DNA of 64,000 bases from Mumia sp. ZJ1417 (GTDB taxonomy: Bacteria; Actinomycetota; Actinomycetes; Propionibacteriales; Nocardioidaceae), in NCBI RefSeq assembly GCF_014127285.1, contig NZ_CP059901.1, positions 3,782,001 through 3,846,000 on the forward strand, in the 5' to 3' direction. Below, in pieces: positions 39,305 to 47,910 of the stretch. The notes under the pieces were generated by a model that searched no databases, was not told the DNA's origin, and worked only from the letters and a program-made list of their open reading frames with translations. Each line of letters starts with the position of its first letter. Within the stretch, counting starts at the first letter, position 1. The position numbers were made by a program, and so were the translations under genes.

Positions 39305-39814
39305 GTGGATCCCATGCCTCCCATCGACCGGAACGACGTCCGCTTCCAGGTCGGGATGCAGCTGCGCGAGCTGCTCCGCCTCGCCCCGTCGGTCCATGCA
39401 CGCCTCGCCTCCGACATCGGCATCGGCATCACGGACGCCCAGGCGCTCGACCACGCAATGGCGGCACTCCCGGACCCGATGGGTGTCGGCGACCTCGCCC
39501 ACAACCTCGGCATCCGCTCGGCCTCTGCGACGGTGGCCGTCGACCGCCTGGTCTCGTCGGGCCACATGGAGCGTGCCGCCCATCCGACGGACAAGCGCCG
39601 GACGAGCCTGGTCCCGACCGACTCGGCGTACACCGACGCCGCACGCGCGGCCGCTCCGCTCATCACGGCCATCCGTTCCCTCACCGGAGAGCTCGACGAC
39701 GAGGTCGCGGACCAGATCCACGTCTTCCTCGCCGAGGCGATCGACCTGCTGCGCGGCTTCGCCGACCACGACGACACAGAAGAGTCGCTCGGGGACCCAT
39801 CCTCGAGCGCCTGA
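39305..39814 (+). CDS. MarR-family transcriptional regulator
   Basis: 169 residues if GTG 39305 is used, with ATG 39314 also possible. The more prominent ATG at 39297 is out of frame, so the start needs care. The winged helix is VGDLAHNLGIRSASATVAVDRLVSSGHMERAAHPTDKRRTSLVPTD, with the family DKR wing motif. Helices at both ends form the dimer interface. Its operator-like palindrome is just upstream. The next gene starts a lipid operon 40 nt downstream, which it may or may not control. Confidence 0.85.
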   Translation: MDPMPPIDRNDVRFQVGMQLRELLRLAPSVHARLASDIGIGITDAQALDHAMAALPDPMGVGDLAHNLGIRSASATVAVDRLVSSGHMERAAHPTDKRRTSLVPTDSAYTDAARAAAPLITAIRSLTGELDDEVADQIHVFLAEAIDLLRGFADHDDTEESLGDPSSSA

Positions 39815-39853
39815 GCGACGAACCACCTGCATGGGACGACGCAGGGGGGTCCG

Positions 39854-41116
39854 ATGAGGCGCCGCGCGGCGGTGATCGGTGCGGGGGTGTCCGGCCTGAC
39901 GGCCGCGTACCTGCTCCAACGTGCCTGCGACGTCACGGTGTACGAGGCCGACGACCGTCTGGGGGGCCACGCCCACACGCACGACCTGCTCGACGCGCAC
40001 GGCCGTACGGTCGGCGTCGACAGCGGCTTCATCGTGCACAACGAGCAGACCTACCCGCACCTCGTCCGGCTCTTCCATGAGCTCGGCGTCGCGACCCAGG
40101 CCTCCGAGATGAGCATGTCCGTCCGCTGCGACGGCTGCGGTCTGGAGTACGCAGGGGCACGAGGCCTGCCGGGCCTGCTCCCGACAGCGGGGCACCTGGC
40201 CCGCGGCGCGTACCTGCGGATGCTTGCCGACATCCCACGCTTCCACCGTGCCGCGCGCGCCCACCTCGACGACGGCGCCGACACCGGGCTCACGCTCGGC
40301 GCCTTCCTCGACCGCCACCGCTTCAGCGCCTACGCCCGTCAGCACTTCGTGGTCCCGCTCGTCTCCGCGGTGTGGTCGTGCGACGCCGAGACCGCCGCCG
40401 CCTATCCCGCCCGCTACCTCTTCCAGTTCCTCGCCCACCACGGGATGCTCTCCGTCTCCGGCTCACCGCCGTGGCGGACGGTCGTCGGCGGGTCGGCGCG
40501 ATACGTCGAGCGGCTCTCGAAGGGGCTGACCGCCACCCACACGTCCCTGCCCGTACGGGCGGTGGCGCGCGTGCACGACGGCGTCCTCGTCCACGACGCC
40601 GACGGCGACCACCGCCGTTTCGACGTCGCGGTCGTCGCGACGCACGCCGACGACGCGCTCCGCCTGCTCGCCGATCCGACGCCGGACCAGGTCGCCGCGC
40701 TCGGCCCGTGGCGCTACTCGCGCAACGCGACCGTGCTCCATACCGACACCCGGGTGATGCCGCGGCACCCGCGCGCCGCTGCGTCCTGGAACTACCGGAT
40801 GCCTGCCTGCGACGCCCGGTCGTCGGCGGTCCGCGTCAGCTACGACATGAACCGCCTCCAGCGGCTCGATCCTGAGCCCCGATGGTTCGTCACGCTCAAC
40901 GACGACGGCGGCGCGGTCGCAGAGGACCGCGTCCTCGCTCGGATGGACTACGCACACCCGGTCTTCACCCCGGAGTCCGTCGGGACTCAGCCGATGCTGC
41001 CCACGCTGAACGACGGCGTGCTCGCCTTCGCCGGCGCCTACCACGGCTGGGGCTTCCACGAGGACGGCTGCCGCTCGGGAGTGCAGGCCGCCGAGAGCCT
41101 GGGGGTGCGGTGGTGA
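39854..41116 (+). CDS. FAD/NAD(P)-binding oxidoreductase of a lipid-modification operon
   Basis: 420 residues from ATG 39854. The dinucleotide fold AAVIGAGVSGLTAAYLLQRACDVTVYEADDRLGGHAHTHDL and GVDSGFIVHNEQTYPHLVRLFHELGV match the amine-oxidase-like proteins found beside CFA synthases in many bacteria. LNDGVLAFAGAYHGWGFHEDGCRSG is the conserved end. The same gene set, FAD protein, DUF1365, CFA synthase, DUF1295, is Rv0449c to Rv0446c in Mycobacterium tuberculosis, to my knowledge. It probably acts on a fatty-acyl chain, reducing or desaturating it. Confidence 0.88.
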   Translation: MRRRAAVIGAGVSGLTAAYLLQRACDVTVYEADDRLGGHAHTHDLLDAHGRTVGVDSGFIVHNEQTYPHLVRLFHELGVATQASEMSMSVRCDGCGLEYAGARGLPGLLPTAGHLARGAYLRMLADIPRFHRAARAHLDDGADTGLTLGAFLDRHRFSAYARQHFVVPLVSAVWSCDAETAAAYPARYLFQFLAHHGMLSVSGSPPWRTVVGGSARYVERLSKGLTATHTSLPVRAVARVHDGVLVHDADGDHRRFDVAVVATHADDALRLLADPTPDQVAALGPWRYSRNATVLHTDTRVMPRHPRAAASWNYRMPACDARSSAVRVSYDMNRLQRLDPEPRWFVTLNDDGGAVAEDRVLARMDYAHPVFTPESVGTQPMLPTLNDGVLAFAGAYHGWGFHEDGCRSGVQAAESLGVRW

Positions 41117-41805
41117 CGGCGCGCTACGACGTCGTGGTCCGACACCAGCGGCACGGGCCCGTCCGGTACGCGCTCCGCTCGCGGCAGGCGTACTGGCTCG
41201 TCGACCTCGACGAGGTGCCACGGCTGCCACGTGGGCTGCGCTGGCTGACCGGCTTCCACAGCGCCGACCACCTCGGCGACTCCGCGCGCACGATCCGCGA
41301 GAACCTCGACTCCTGGCTCGCAGAGTCCGGTGTTCCTCGGCCCGCTCGGGTGAGGATGCTGGCGCAGCCGCGCATGCTCGGCCACGCGTTCGACCCGCTG
41401 ACGGTGTTCTGGTGCCACGGGGCCGACGACGCGGTCAGCCACGTCGTCGCCGAGGTGCGCAACACCTACGGCGGTCGCCACTGCTATCTGCTCCAGCCCG
41501 ACGCCGACGGCCGCGCCGAGACCGACAAGGCGTTCTACGTCTCCCCGTTCAACCCGGTCGAAGGCCGGTATGCGCTGCGCGTCCCCGAGCCCGACGACGC
41601 ACTGATCGTCGTCATCACGCTCGACCGGCCGGGCCACCCGCCGTTCACCGCGACCATGACAGGCACTCGCAGCGCTAACGCGTCGCTCTGGCGTGCTCCG
41701 CTGCGACCGTGGCGCACCCGCGGCGTGAGCGCCGCGATCCGGTGGCACGGCATCCGCCTCTATCTCAAGGGCCTGCGCCCGTTCCCTCGAGGAGGACACG
41801 CATGA
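41113..41805 (+). CDS. DUF1365 family protein
   Basis: 230 residues from GTG 41113, overlapping the stop of the FAD protein (GTGA). DUF1365 landmarks: RLPRGLRWLTGFHSADHLGD, MLAQPRMLGHAFDPLTVFWCHG, VVAEVRNTYGGRHCYLL, and KAFYVSPFNPVEGRYALRV. The family is uncharacterised but almost always sits beside CFA-like methyltransferases, so a role in the same lipid pathway is the usual inference. It has no transmembrane helix. Confidence 0.88.
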   Translation: MTARYDVVVRHQRHGPVRYALRSRQAYWLVDLDEVPRLPRGLRWLTGFHSADHLGDSARTIRENLDSWLAESGVPRPARVRMLAQPRMLGHAFDPLTVFWCHGADDAVSHVVAEVRNTYGGRHCYLLQPDADGRAETDKAFYVSPFNPVEGRYALRVPEPDDALIVVITLDRPGHPPFTATMTGTRSANASLWRAPLRPWRTRGVSAAIRWHGIRLYLKGLRPFPRGGHA

Positions 41806-43130
41806 CCACACTGCGACTCGCCCCGACCCACCACCTCGGCGGCGCCGACGTCGACATCGATCCCGCGCGATGGCCGTACGTCGCCGAGGTCCCGCGGAGC
41901 CGCCTGCGCGCCGTTGCGGCCCGCGTGGTCGTCGCGGGTGCCGCGCGACGGCTCCCGCTTCGGCTGCGCTGGCCCGACGGGACGGTACGAGGCGCAGGCG
42001 GGCCGGACGATCCTGAGCTCCGGCTCGTCCGGCCTGACGCCTTCCACGAGCGGCTCGGCTCCCGCGGGCTGATCGGGTTCGGGGAGTCGTACATGGCGGG
42101 CGACTGGGAGGCCGACGACCTCGCCGGAGTCCTCACGGTGCTCGCGGAGCATGCGGCGACGCTCGTCCCGCGTCCGCTCCAACGCCTGCGACGGTTCGCG
42201 GTGCCTCGCCGGCCCCGCGGCGACGCCAACACGCGTGACGGGTCGCGCGCGAACATCGCGCACCACTACGACCTGTCGAACGACCTCTTCCGCACCTTCC
42301 TCGACCCGACCCTCAGCTACTCCGCGGCCCTCTTCCCGGAGGAGCCCGCGCTCCACGCGCTCGGCGAGCCTGTCGATCTCGGCTCCGAGACGCTCGCCGA
42401 CGCGCAGCGCCACAAGGTCGGCCGGGCGCTCGACCTCGCCGGAGCCGGACCGGGCACGCGGCTCCTCGAGATCGGCACCGGGTGGGGCGAGCTCGCGCTC
42501 GAGGCGGCCGACCGCGGCGCCGAGGTCACGACGATCACGCTGTCGCAGGAGCAGGCGACGCTCGCGCGCAGGCGCCTCCTGGACGCCGGGCTCGGCGACC
42601 GCGTGCGGGTGCTGCTGCAGGACTACCGCGACACCCAGGGCAGCTACGACGCGATCGCCAGCGTCGAGATGATCGAGGCCGTCGGCGCGGAGCACTGGGA
42701 CGAGTACTTCGCGACCCTCTCGCGCCTGCTCGCGCCCGGCGGGCGGGTCGGGCTCCAGGCGATCACGATGCCGCACGACCGAATGCTCGCCAGCCGTGAC
42801 ACCGGCACGTGGGTGCTCACCTACATCTTCCCGGGCGGCGCCCTCCCGTCGAAAGAGGTCGTCGCGGAGTGCACCGAGGCGGCGGGGCTGCGCATCGACT
42901 CGGCGTTCTCGATGGGCTTGCACTACGCCGAGACGCTGCGCCGCTGGCGTGCCCGCTTCGAGGCACGCGCCGACGACGTGGCGGCGCTCGGGTTCGATGC
43001 GGTGTTCCGGCGGATGTGGTCGTTCTACCTCGCCTACTCCGAGGCCGGCTTCCGCTCCGGCTATCTCGACGTCGTCCAGTACGGCCTGGTGAAGCCGGCC
43101 GACGATCCCCAGGAAGGTCCGACCGCATGA
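41802..43130 (+). CDS. CFA-synthase-like SAM-dependent lipid methyltransferase, copy 1
   Basis: 442 residues from ATG 41802 (ATGA overlap). NIAHHYDLSNDLFRTFLDPTLSYSAALF is the lipid-binding opening, and LLEIGTGWGELALEAADRGAEVTTITLS the SAM site. The motif EMIEAVGAEHWDEYF has the position where CFA synthases hold the active-site Glu. The first 140 residues form an extra N-terminal region (SRGLIGFGESYMAGDWEADDLAGVLTVL) typical of UfaA1-type proteins. It transfers methylene or methyl to the double bond of phospholipid acyl chains. Confidence 0.88.
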   Translation: MTTLRLAPTHHLGGADVDIDPARWPYVAEVPRSRLRAVAARVVVAGAARRLPLRLRWPDGTVRGAGGPDDPELRLVRPDAFHERLGSRGLIGFGESYMAGDWEADDLAGVLTVLAEHAATLVPRPLQRLRRFAVPRRPRGDANTRDGSRANIAHHYDLSNDLFRTFLDPTLSYSAALFPEEPALHALGEPVDLGSETLADAQRHKVGRALDLAGAGPGTRLLEIGTGWGELALEAADRGAEVTTITLSQEQATLARRRLLDAGLGDRVRVLLQDYRDTQGSYDAIASVEMIEAVGAEHWDEYFATLSRLLAPGGRVGLQAITMPHDRMLASRDTGTWVLTYIFPGGALPSKEVVAECTEAAGLRIDSAFSMGLHYAETLRRWRARFEARADDVAALGFDAVFRRMWSFYLAYSEAGFRSGYLDVVQYGLVKPADDPQEGPTA

Positions 43131-44395
43131 GCGAGACCACCCCGTACGGGGCCGCGCACCGGCTCCTCGACCTCGTCACCCCCTTTCTCGGCGCCTCACC
43201 GCCCGTCCGGGTCCGGGCGTGGGACGGGAGCACGGCGGGGCCGTCCGACGCGCCGCTGCTGGACGTCCGTTCGCGCCGTGCCTTGCGGCATCTCCTCTGG
43301 TCTCCGGGCGAGCTCGGGCTCGCGCGGGCTTACATCGCGGGCGACCTCGACGTCCCGGGCGGGGCCGACGCGCTCGCCGACGGCCTGCGGACAGTGTGGG
43401 ACGGCGTCGCCGACCGTCCCGCGCCCACGCGGCCGGGCTGGCGCACGTGGGTGGGCGCCTTCCCGGCCGCGCTGCGCCTGGGCGCCTTCGGCCCCAGACC
43501 ACGTCCACCAGCCGGCGAGATCCGGCTGGACGGCGAACGCCACACCCGCCGCCGCGACGCCGACGTGATCGCCGCCCACTACGACCTGTCGAACGCGTTC
43601 TACGCGTTGTTCCTCGACCCGACGATGGCGTACTCGAGCGCCTCCTACCGCGCCGACGACGTCACCCTGGAGCAGGCGCAGACCGCCAAGCTCGATCTGA
43701 TCTGCGACAAGCTCGGGCTCACTGAGGGACAGACGTTGCTCGACGTCGGGTGCGGCTGGGGCTCGCTGGCGCTGCACGCGGCCGAGCACCGCGGTGCCCG
43801 GGGCGTCGGCATCACGCTGTCCGCGCAGCAGCACGCGTACGTCACGGAGCAGGCACAGCGGCGCGGCCTCGCCGACCTCGTCGAGGTTCGGCGCCAGGAC
43901 TACCGGGCGCTCGACGCCCTCGACCGTACGGCGGACGGGCGCGGCTTCGACGCCGTGGCCTCGATCGAGATGGGCGAGCACGTCGGCGAGGAGAACTATG
44001 CGACGTACCTCTCCGTCCTGCGCCACCACGTCCGGCCGGGCGGCCGGGTGCTCGTCCAGCAGATGTCGCGCCGCGCCGGCTCAGCACCGGGTGGAGGGCC
44101 CTTCATCGAGACCTACATCGCGCCCGACATGCACATGCGACCGCTGCCGGAGACACTCGCGTACGTCGAGCGGGCAGGATTCGAGATCCTCGACGTCGAG
44201 GCGATGCGTGAGGACTACGTCCGTACGGTCGCCGACTGGCAGGCGGCGTACGAGAAGCGCTTCGACGAGGCGGTCGCGCTCGTCGGCGAGGAGCAGGCCC
44301 GGATGTGGCGGCTCTATCTCGTCGGCGGCGGACTCGCCTTCGCGCAGGGCCGGATGGGGGTCGACCAGGTGCTCGTCACGAGGTCCGCCGCATGA
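43127..44395 (+). CDS. CFA-synthase-like SAM-dependent lipid methyltransferase, copy 2
   Basis: 422 residues from ATG 43127 (ATGA overlap). VIAAHYDLSNAFYALFLDPTMAYSSASY opens the catalytic core; LLDVGCGWGSLALHAAEHRGARGVGITLS is the SAM motif and VASIEMGEHVGEENYATYL the following active-site segment. HMRPLPETLAYVERAGFEILDVEAMREDYVRTVADW matches the CFA C-terminus. It differs from copy 1 throughout, so the pair may do different steps, such as cyclopropanation and methyl addition (inference). Confidence 0.88.
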   Translation: MSETTPYGAAHRLLDLVTPFLGASPPVRVRAWDGSTAGPSDAPLLDVRSRRALRHLLWSPGELGLARAYIAGDLDVPGGADALADGLRTVWDGVADRPAPTRPGWRTWVGAFPAALRLGAFGPRPRPPAGEIRLDGERHTRRRDADVIAAHYDLSNAFYALFLDPTMAYSSASYRADDVTLEQAQTAKLDLICDKLGLTEGQTLLDVGCGWGSLALHAAEHRGARGVGITLSAQQHAYVTEQAQRRGLADLVEVRRQDYRALDALDRTADGRGFDAVASIEMGEHVGEENYATYLSVLRHHVRPGGRVLVQQMSRRAGSAPGGGPFIETYIAPDMHMRPLPETLAYVERAGFEILDVEAMREDYVRTVADWQAAYEKRFDEAVALVGEEQARMWRLYLVGGGLAFAQGRMGVDQVLVTRSAA

Positions 44396-45183
44396 CGTCC
44401 CACCTCGACAGCGCCTTCTGGGGCGCGCTGCCGTGGACCGCGCTCGGCGTCGTCGCAGTCCTCGCCGTCACGTACCTCGCGTCGAAGGTCGCCGGCAAGC
44501 ACGCCGTCATCGACGTGGCGTGGGGGCTGCTGTTCTGCGCGGTCGCGGTGGTCGCGTTCGTCGCCTCGGCGGGGCACGGCGACGATGCGCGCCGCTGGCT
44601 CCTCCTCGTGCTGGTGCTTGTGTGGGGTCTGCGGCTCGCGGTCCACATCGGCCGGCGCAGCCGCGGGGCCGGTGAGGATCCGCGCTACGAGGAGTTCCTG
44701 CGCGACCGAGGCGAGCTCGGCATCGTCGCCGTCGTGTACGGCTTGCAGGGTGTGCTCGCGTGGGTGATCTCGGCGCCCGTCCAGGTCGGGATGTTCCTCG
44801 ACGCCCCGCTCGGCGCACTGGCGTACGCGGGTGTCGCGGTCTGGGGCATCGGGATGGTCTTCGAGGCGGTCGGCGACTGGCAGCTCGACCGCTACAAGGC
44901 CCAGCCGAAGGATGCGCGCCCGCCGGTGATGGACCGCGGCCTGTGGGCCTGGACGCGGCACCCGAACTACTTCGGCGACGCCTGCGTGTGGGTCGGGCTG
45001 TTCCTCGTGACGGCCGACCGCTGGCCGGGCGCGCTGACCGTCTTCGCGCCGGCGCTCATGGTCTACCTGCTGGCGTTCGGGTCCGGCAAGAGGGTGCTCG
45101 AGCGCCGGATGTCGCAGCGCCCCGCCTACCGCGACTACATGCGCCGCACTTCCGGCTTCCTCCCTCTCCCGCCGAAGCGCTGA
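44392..45183 (+). CDS. DUF1295 membrane protein (steroid-reductase-like)
   Basis: 263 residues from ATG 44392 (ATGA overlap). About six to seven transmembrane helices. Signature segments are HAVIDVAWGLLFCAVA, YGLQGVLAWVISAPV and DRGLWAWTRHPNYFGDACVWVGLFLV; the last is the conserved RHPNYFG NADPH/methylation motif. The family belongs with isoprenylcysteine methyltransferases and 3-oxo-5-alpha-steroid reductases. As the fifth coupled gene, it may reduce or methylate the fatty chain made by its neighbours. Confidence 0.88.
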   Translation: MTSHLDSAFWGALPWTALGVVAVLAVTYLASKVAGKHAVIDVAWGLLFCAVAVVAFVASAGHGDDARRWLLLVLVLVWGLRLAVHIGRRSRGAGEDPRYEEFLRDRGELGIVAVVYGLQGVLAWVISAPVQVGMFLDAPLGALAYAGVAVWGIGMVFEAVGDWQLDRYKAQPKDARPPVMDRGLWAWTRHPNYFGDACVWVGLFLVTADRWPGALTVFAPALMVYLLAFGSGKRVLERRMSQRPAYRDYMRRTSGFLPLPPKR

Positions 45184-45190
45184 CGGGGCC

Positions 45191-45847
45191 TCACGGCAGG
45201 GCGGCGAGTGCGGCGCGGACGAGGGTGTCGTCGCGGTGGCGCAGAACGAGCGCGACCGCCCGCTCCCCACGGACCGCGAGGGCAGCGGCGCGGTCAGCGC
45301 CGGGCGAGCTCACCGTGGGTGCGCCGAGCGCCGCCACGAGAGCCGCCACCGCATCGGCGTCGAGAGCCACGGCGCCGGTCACGTCACCCGCCGTGACCTC
45401 GACGCTCGTACGGTCACGCTCCGCACGCGCGGCTGCCTGAGCCCGTACGGCCTCCACGAGCGCATCGCGGTCGGCCTCGCGCGACGCCCGTACGTCGAGG
45501 ACCGCCGTCACGGTCGCGGCGGCGACGCCGGCGGCGGGCACGTCCGTACGCAGCTCGCCGAACGTGGCTCTGGCCTCGTGCAGCCGCGCCTGCTTGGCCG
45601 CCGCGAGCACCGTCATCGCGGCCGTGAGGAGCGGGTCGGCCCGCACACCCATCGGAGCCTCGTACGGCACCGGGGTGCCCGTAAAGGTGAACGTCCAGCG
45701 CCCGCGCGGCCACGCCGCCCCCACTGTCGCGGCGTCGACGCCCTCCGGCAGCACGCGCGCCAGGTCGTCGACGACCTCGAGGAACGTCCCGCCCTCGGCA
45801 CGCCACAAAGCCCACCCCGGACCGGACTCCACCACCGACGCCTCCAT
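45191..45847 (-). CDS. Truncated M20-like ghost protein without metal ligands
   Basis: 218 residues from ATG 45847 (ATG 45856 possible). The centre aligns with the dimerisation half of allantoate/N-carbamoyl amidohydrolases of peptidase family M20: GRWTFTFTGTPVPYEAPMGVRADPLLTAAMTVLAAA (normally HAGTTPM-x-x-RxD), ARATFGELRTDVPAAGVAAATVTAVLDVRAS. The catalytic metal-binding lobe is missing, and the family HAGTTP and GAGHDA are PYEAPM and GADRAA. I infer a pseudoenzyme. Convergent with the DUF1295 gene. Confidence 0.6.
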   Translation of the reverse strand: MEASVVESGPGWALWRAEGGTFLEVVDDLARVLPEGVDAATVGAAWPRGRWTFTFTGTPVPYEAPMGVRADPLLTAAMTVLAAAKQARLHEARATFGELRTDVPAAGVAAATVTAVLDVRASREADRDALVEAVRAQAAARAERDRTSVEVTAGDVTGAVALDADAVAALVAALGAPTVSSPGADRAAALAVRGERAVALVLRHRDDTLVRAALAALP

Positions 45848-45908
45848 GCGCGCCATCCTGCCCTGCCGGTGCAGGGACCGCCGCGGCCCGCAGGCGATAC
45901 TGGACGCC

Positions 45909-46493
45909 ATGCGCATCACGCGGGACGAGGCCGATGCCGTCGAGGAGTCCGACCTCTCGGCGCGCGACAAGGCGGAGAAGCTCATCGAGTTCGCCACGTC
46001 CGACGAGTACGAGCTCGTCGACGACGTCAACCCGCGTTCGCTGCTCGTCGCGGCCTCGGAGTACCTCGGCTACGCCGGCGCGTTCGACCGCCAGGAGGAG
46101 GTCCTCGCGATGGCCGACGCCGCCGCCGGCGTCTCCGCGATCCATCCCGACGTCGTGCGCGTGGGCGCCGCGCTGAGCCGCGGCCTCGACCCCGCGCCGT
46201 ACGCCGACCGCTACCGCAAGTCCGGCCACATCACTCCGCTGTCGGCCCACTACATGGGCGACCTGTACGACGAGGCCGGCGAGCCGCTGGCGGCCGAGCG
46301 CTGGCTCAACATCGGCATCCGTGCGCTCGAGCACCTCGACCCCGACATGGTCGACACCGGCACGTGGGACCTGCTGCTGATCTCGCGGCGCAACCTTCGC
46401 GCCCGGCTCGGCAGGCCGATGGACGGGTACGACGAGGAGGCGGAGGCGGCCGACGCCCACTTCGCGATCGACAGCGACGACCTCGGGGCCTGA
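45909..46493 (+). CDS. Hypothetical helical-repeat (TPR-like) protein
   Basis: 194 residues from ATG 45909; earlier open frame lacks any similarity. Pairs of helices dominate (SLLVAASEYLGYAGAFDRQEEVLAMADAAAG, HYMGDLYDEAGEPLAAERWLNIGIRALEHLD, DLLLISRRNLRARLGRP), the pattern of a TPR-like fold. Strongly acidic, no signal peptide or membrane helix. I do not recognise a named family. It is 1 nt from the nitroreductase start. Confidence 0.6.
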   Translation: MRITRDEADAVEESDLSARDKAEKLIEFATSDEYELVDDVNPRSLLVAASEYLGYAGAFDRQEEVLAMADAAAGVSAIHPDVVRVGAALSRGLDPAPYADRYRKSGHITPLSAHYMGDLYDEAGEPLAAERWLNIGIRALEHLDPDMVDTGTWDLLLISRRNLRARLGRPMDGYDEEAEAADAHFAIDSDDLGA

Positions 46494-46494
46494 C

Positions 46495-47112
46495 GTGGAG
46501 CTCCGCGAGGTCGTACGACGCCGGCGGATGGTCCGCTCGTACGACTCCCGCCCGGTGCCTCGCGAGGTCGTCGACCGGATGCTGGAGCATGCGACCCGTG
46601 CACCGAGCGCCGGCTTCAGCCAGGGCTGGGCGTTCCTCGTGCTCGACACCCCGGAGGACGTCGCGCGGTTCTGGTCGGCGACGACCCCGCCGGAGCGCGC
46701 TGCCTCGCCGTCGCGGTGGCTGCGCGGCATGCGCACGGCCCCCGTCGTGATCGTGCCGCTCGCGCACAAGGAGGCCTACCTCGACCGGTACGCCGAGGCC
46801 GACAAGGGCTGGACCGACCGCGACGAGTCGCGATGGGCTGCCCCGTACTGGTACGTCGACACCGGCATGGCCTCGCTCCTCGTCCTCCTCACCGCCGTCG
46901 ACGAGGGGCTCGGCGCCTGCTTCTTCGGCATCCCGCCGGCGCGTACCGCCGAGCTCCGGGCCGTCTTCGGCGTCCCCGACGGGTACGACCCGGTGGGCGC
47001 GATCACCGTCGGGTACCGCGCGGAGGACGACGTCGAGGGCTCCCGTGCACGTGGTCGCCGCCCCCTGTCGGAGGTGGTCCACCGCGGCCGGTGGGGGCAG
47101 GACAGGACCTAA
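46495..47112 (+). CDS. Nitroreductase-family FMN protein
   Basis: 205 residues from GTG 46495. FMN-binding landmarks: VVRRRRMVRSYDSRPVPREVVDRMLEHATRAPSAGFSQGWAFLVLD (R-x-R-R/S-R-x-[FY] and APSAGNxQ-like). YVDTGMASLLVLLTAVDEGLGACFFGIPPARTAELRAVFGVPDGYDPVGAITVGY is the second half. The proteins reduce nitro groups, quinones or flavins, or dehydrogenate. The Asn of the classical S-x-x-N motif is Phe here (GFSQ), common in actinobacterial members. Substrate unknown. Confidence 0.85.
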   Translation: MELREVVRRRRMVRSYDSRPVPREVVDRMLEHATRAPSAGFSQGWAFLVLDTPEDVARFWSATTPPERAASPSRWLRGMRTAPVVIVPLAHKEAYLDRYAEADKGWTDRDESRWAAPYWYVDTGMASLLVLLTAVDEGLGACFFGIPPARTAELRAVFGVPDGYDPVGAITVGYRAEDDVEGSRARGRRPLSEVVHRGRWGQDRT

Positions 47113-47152
47113 GACCCTGGTCTGTGAGCAAGATCACGAGTAGCCTCGCCGC

Positions 47153-47878
47153 ATGCTGGTCGCCGAGGAACTCACCCTGCTCGCGCTCGATCCCGAGAGC
47201 GGGAGGATGCGCGCGAATCCATCCGCCGTCGAGCAGGCGCTCGCCGGCGCACTGCTGCTCGACCTCGCTCAGGCCGGCCCTCTGAGCCTCGACTCCGACG
47301 GCGTGATCCAGCTCGTCAGCACCGGCCCCAGCCACCCCGTCCTCGGGAGCGGCTTGTCGCGACTCACCGGCCAGATCCCGCTCAAGGTGCGCGACGCGAT
47401 CCACGTCCTCGCCCCGGGCCTGTCCGAGACCGTCCTCGACACGATGGCCGTGCGGGGGCTGGTCCGCCGCGACGAGCACCGCACGCTCGTCCTCAAGATC
47501 CTGGTGCGCTGGCACATGACCGCCCCGGCGATGGCGGACGCGGCGCGCGCCGACCTCACGAGCATCCTGGCCACGTCCTCGGGCACGCCTGCGTCGGCCT
47601 CGGACCCGGTGCTCGGTCCGCGCGAGGCGGCGCTGCTCACCGTGCTCGGAGGCGCCGACCTCCTCGCGCTCGCCGAGACCTCGCGCAATCCGGCCTCGGC
47701 AGCACGGATGCGGGAGTGGTGCGCCGATGTGGCGTACGGGCGCAACTGCCTCCACAGCGTCCCCGACAACGTGCTGGCCTTCCAGCGCGCGGTGCACGCC
47801 GCTCTCGCCACGTCGGCCACCGCCTCGAGCCACGGCGCCCCGCCGGCCCCATCCGCGCCGGAGACCGCCTCCGTCTGA
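47153..47878 (+). CDS. GPP34 (GOLPH3/Vps74-like) family protein
   Basis: 241 residues from ATG 47153. LVAEELTLLALDPESGRMRANPSAVEQALAGALLLDLAQAGPL is the opening of the GPP34 fold. RDEHRTLVLKILVRWHM and VLGPREAALLTVLGGADLLALA are also conserved. Eukaryotic GOLPH3 binds phosphoinositide-4-phosphate; prokaryotic GPP34 proteins are widespread in actinobacteria with no settled role, sometimes lipid- or stress-linked. There is no signal peptide. Confidence 0.85.
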   Translation: MLVAEELTLLALDPESGRMRANPSAVEQALAGALLLDLAQAGPLSLDSDGVIQLVSTGPSHPVLGSGLSRLTGQIPLKVRDAIHVLAPGLSETVLDTMAVRGLVRRDEHRTLVLKILVRWHMTAPAMADAARADLTSILATSSGTPASASDPVLGPREAALLTVLGGADLLALAETSRNPASAARMREWCADVAYGRNCLHSVPDNVLAFQRAVHAALATSATASSHGAPPAPSAPETASV

Positions 47879-47910
47879 GTCCTCTGGCTCTCTGACCCCT
47901 GTCTCTGGCC

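Noticed and set aside
37445-40441. 998-codon minus-strand open frame
   Set aside because: It is antisense to the aldehyde dehydrogenase, MarR and FAD genes, with low-complexity Arg/Gly composition due to high GC.
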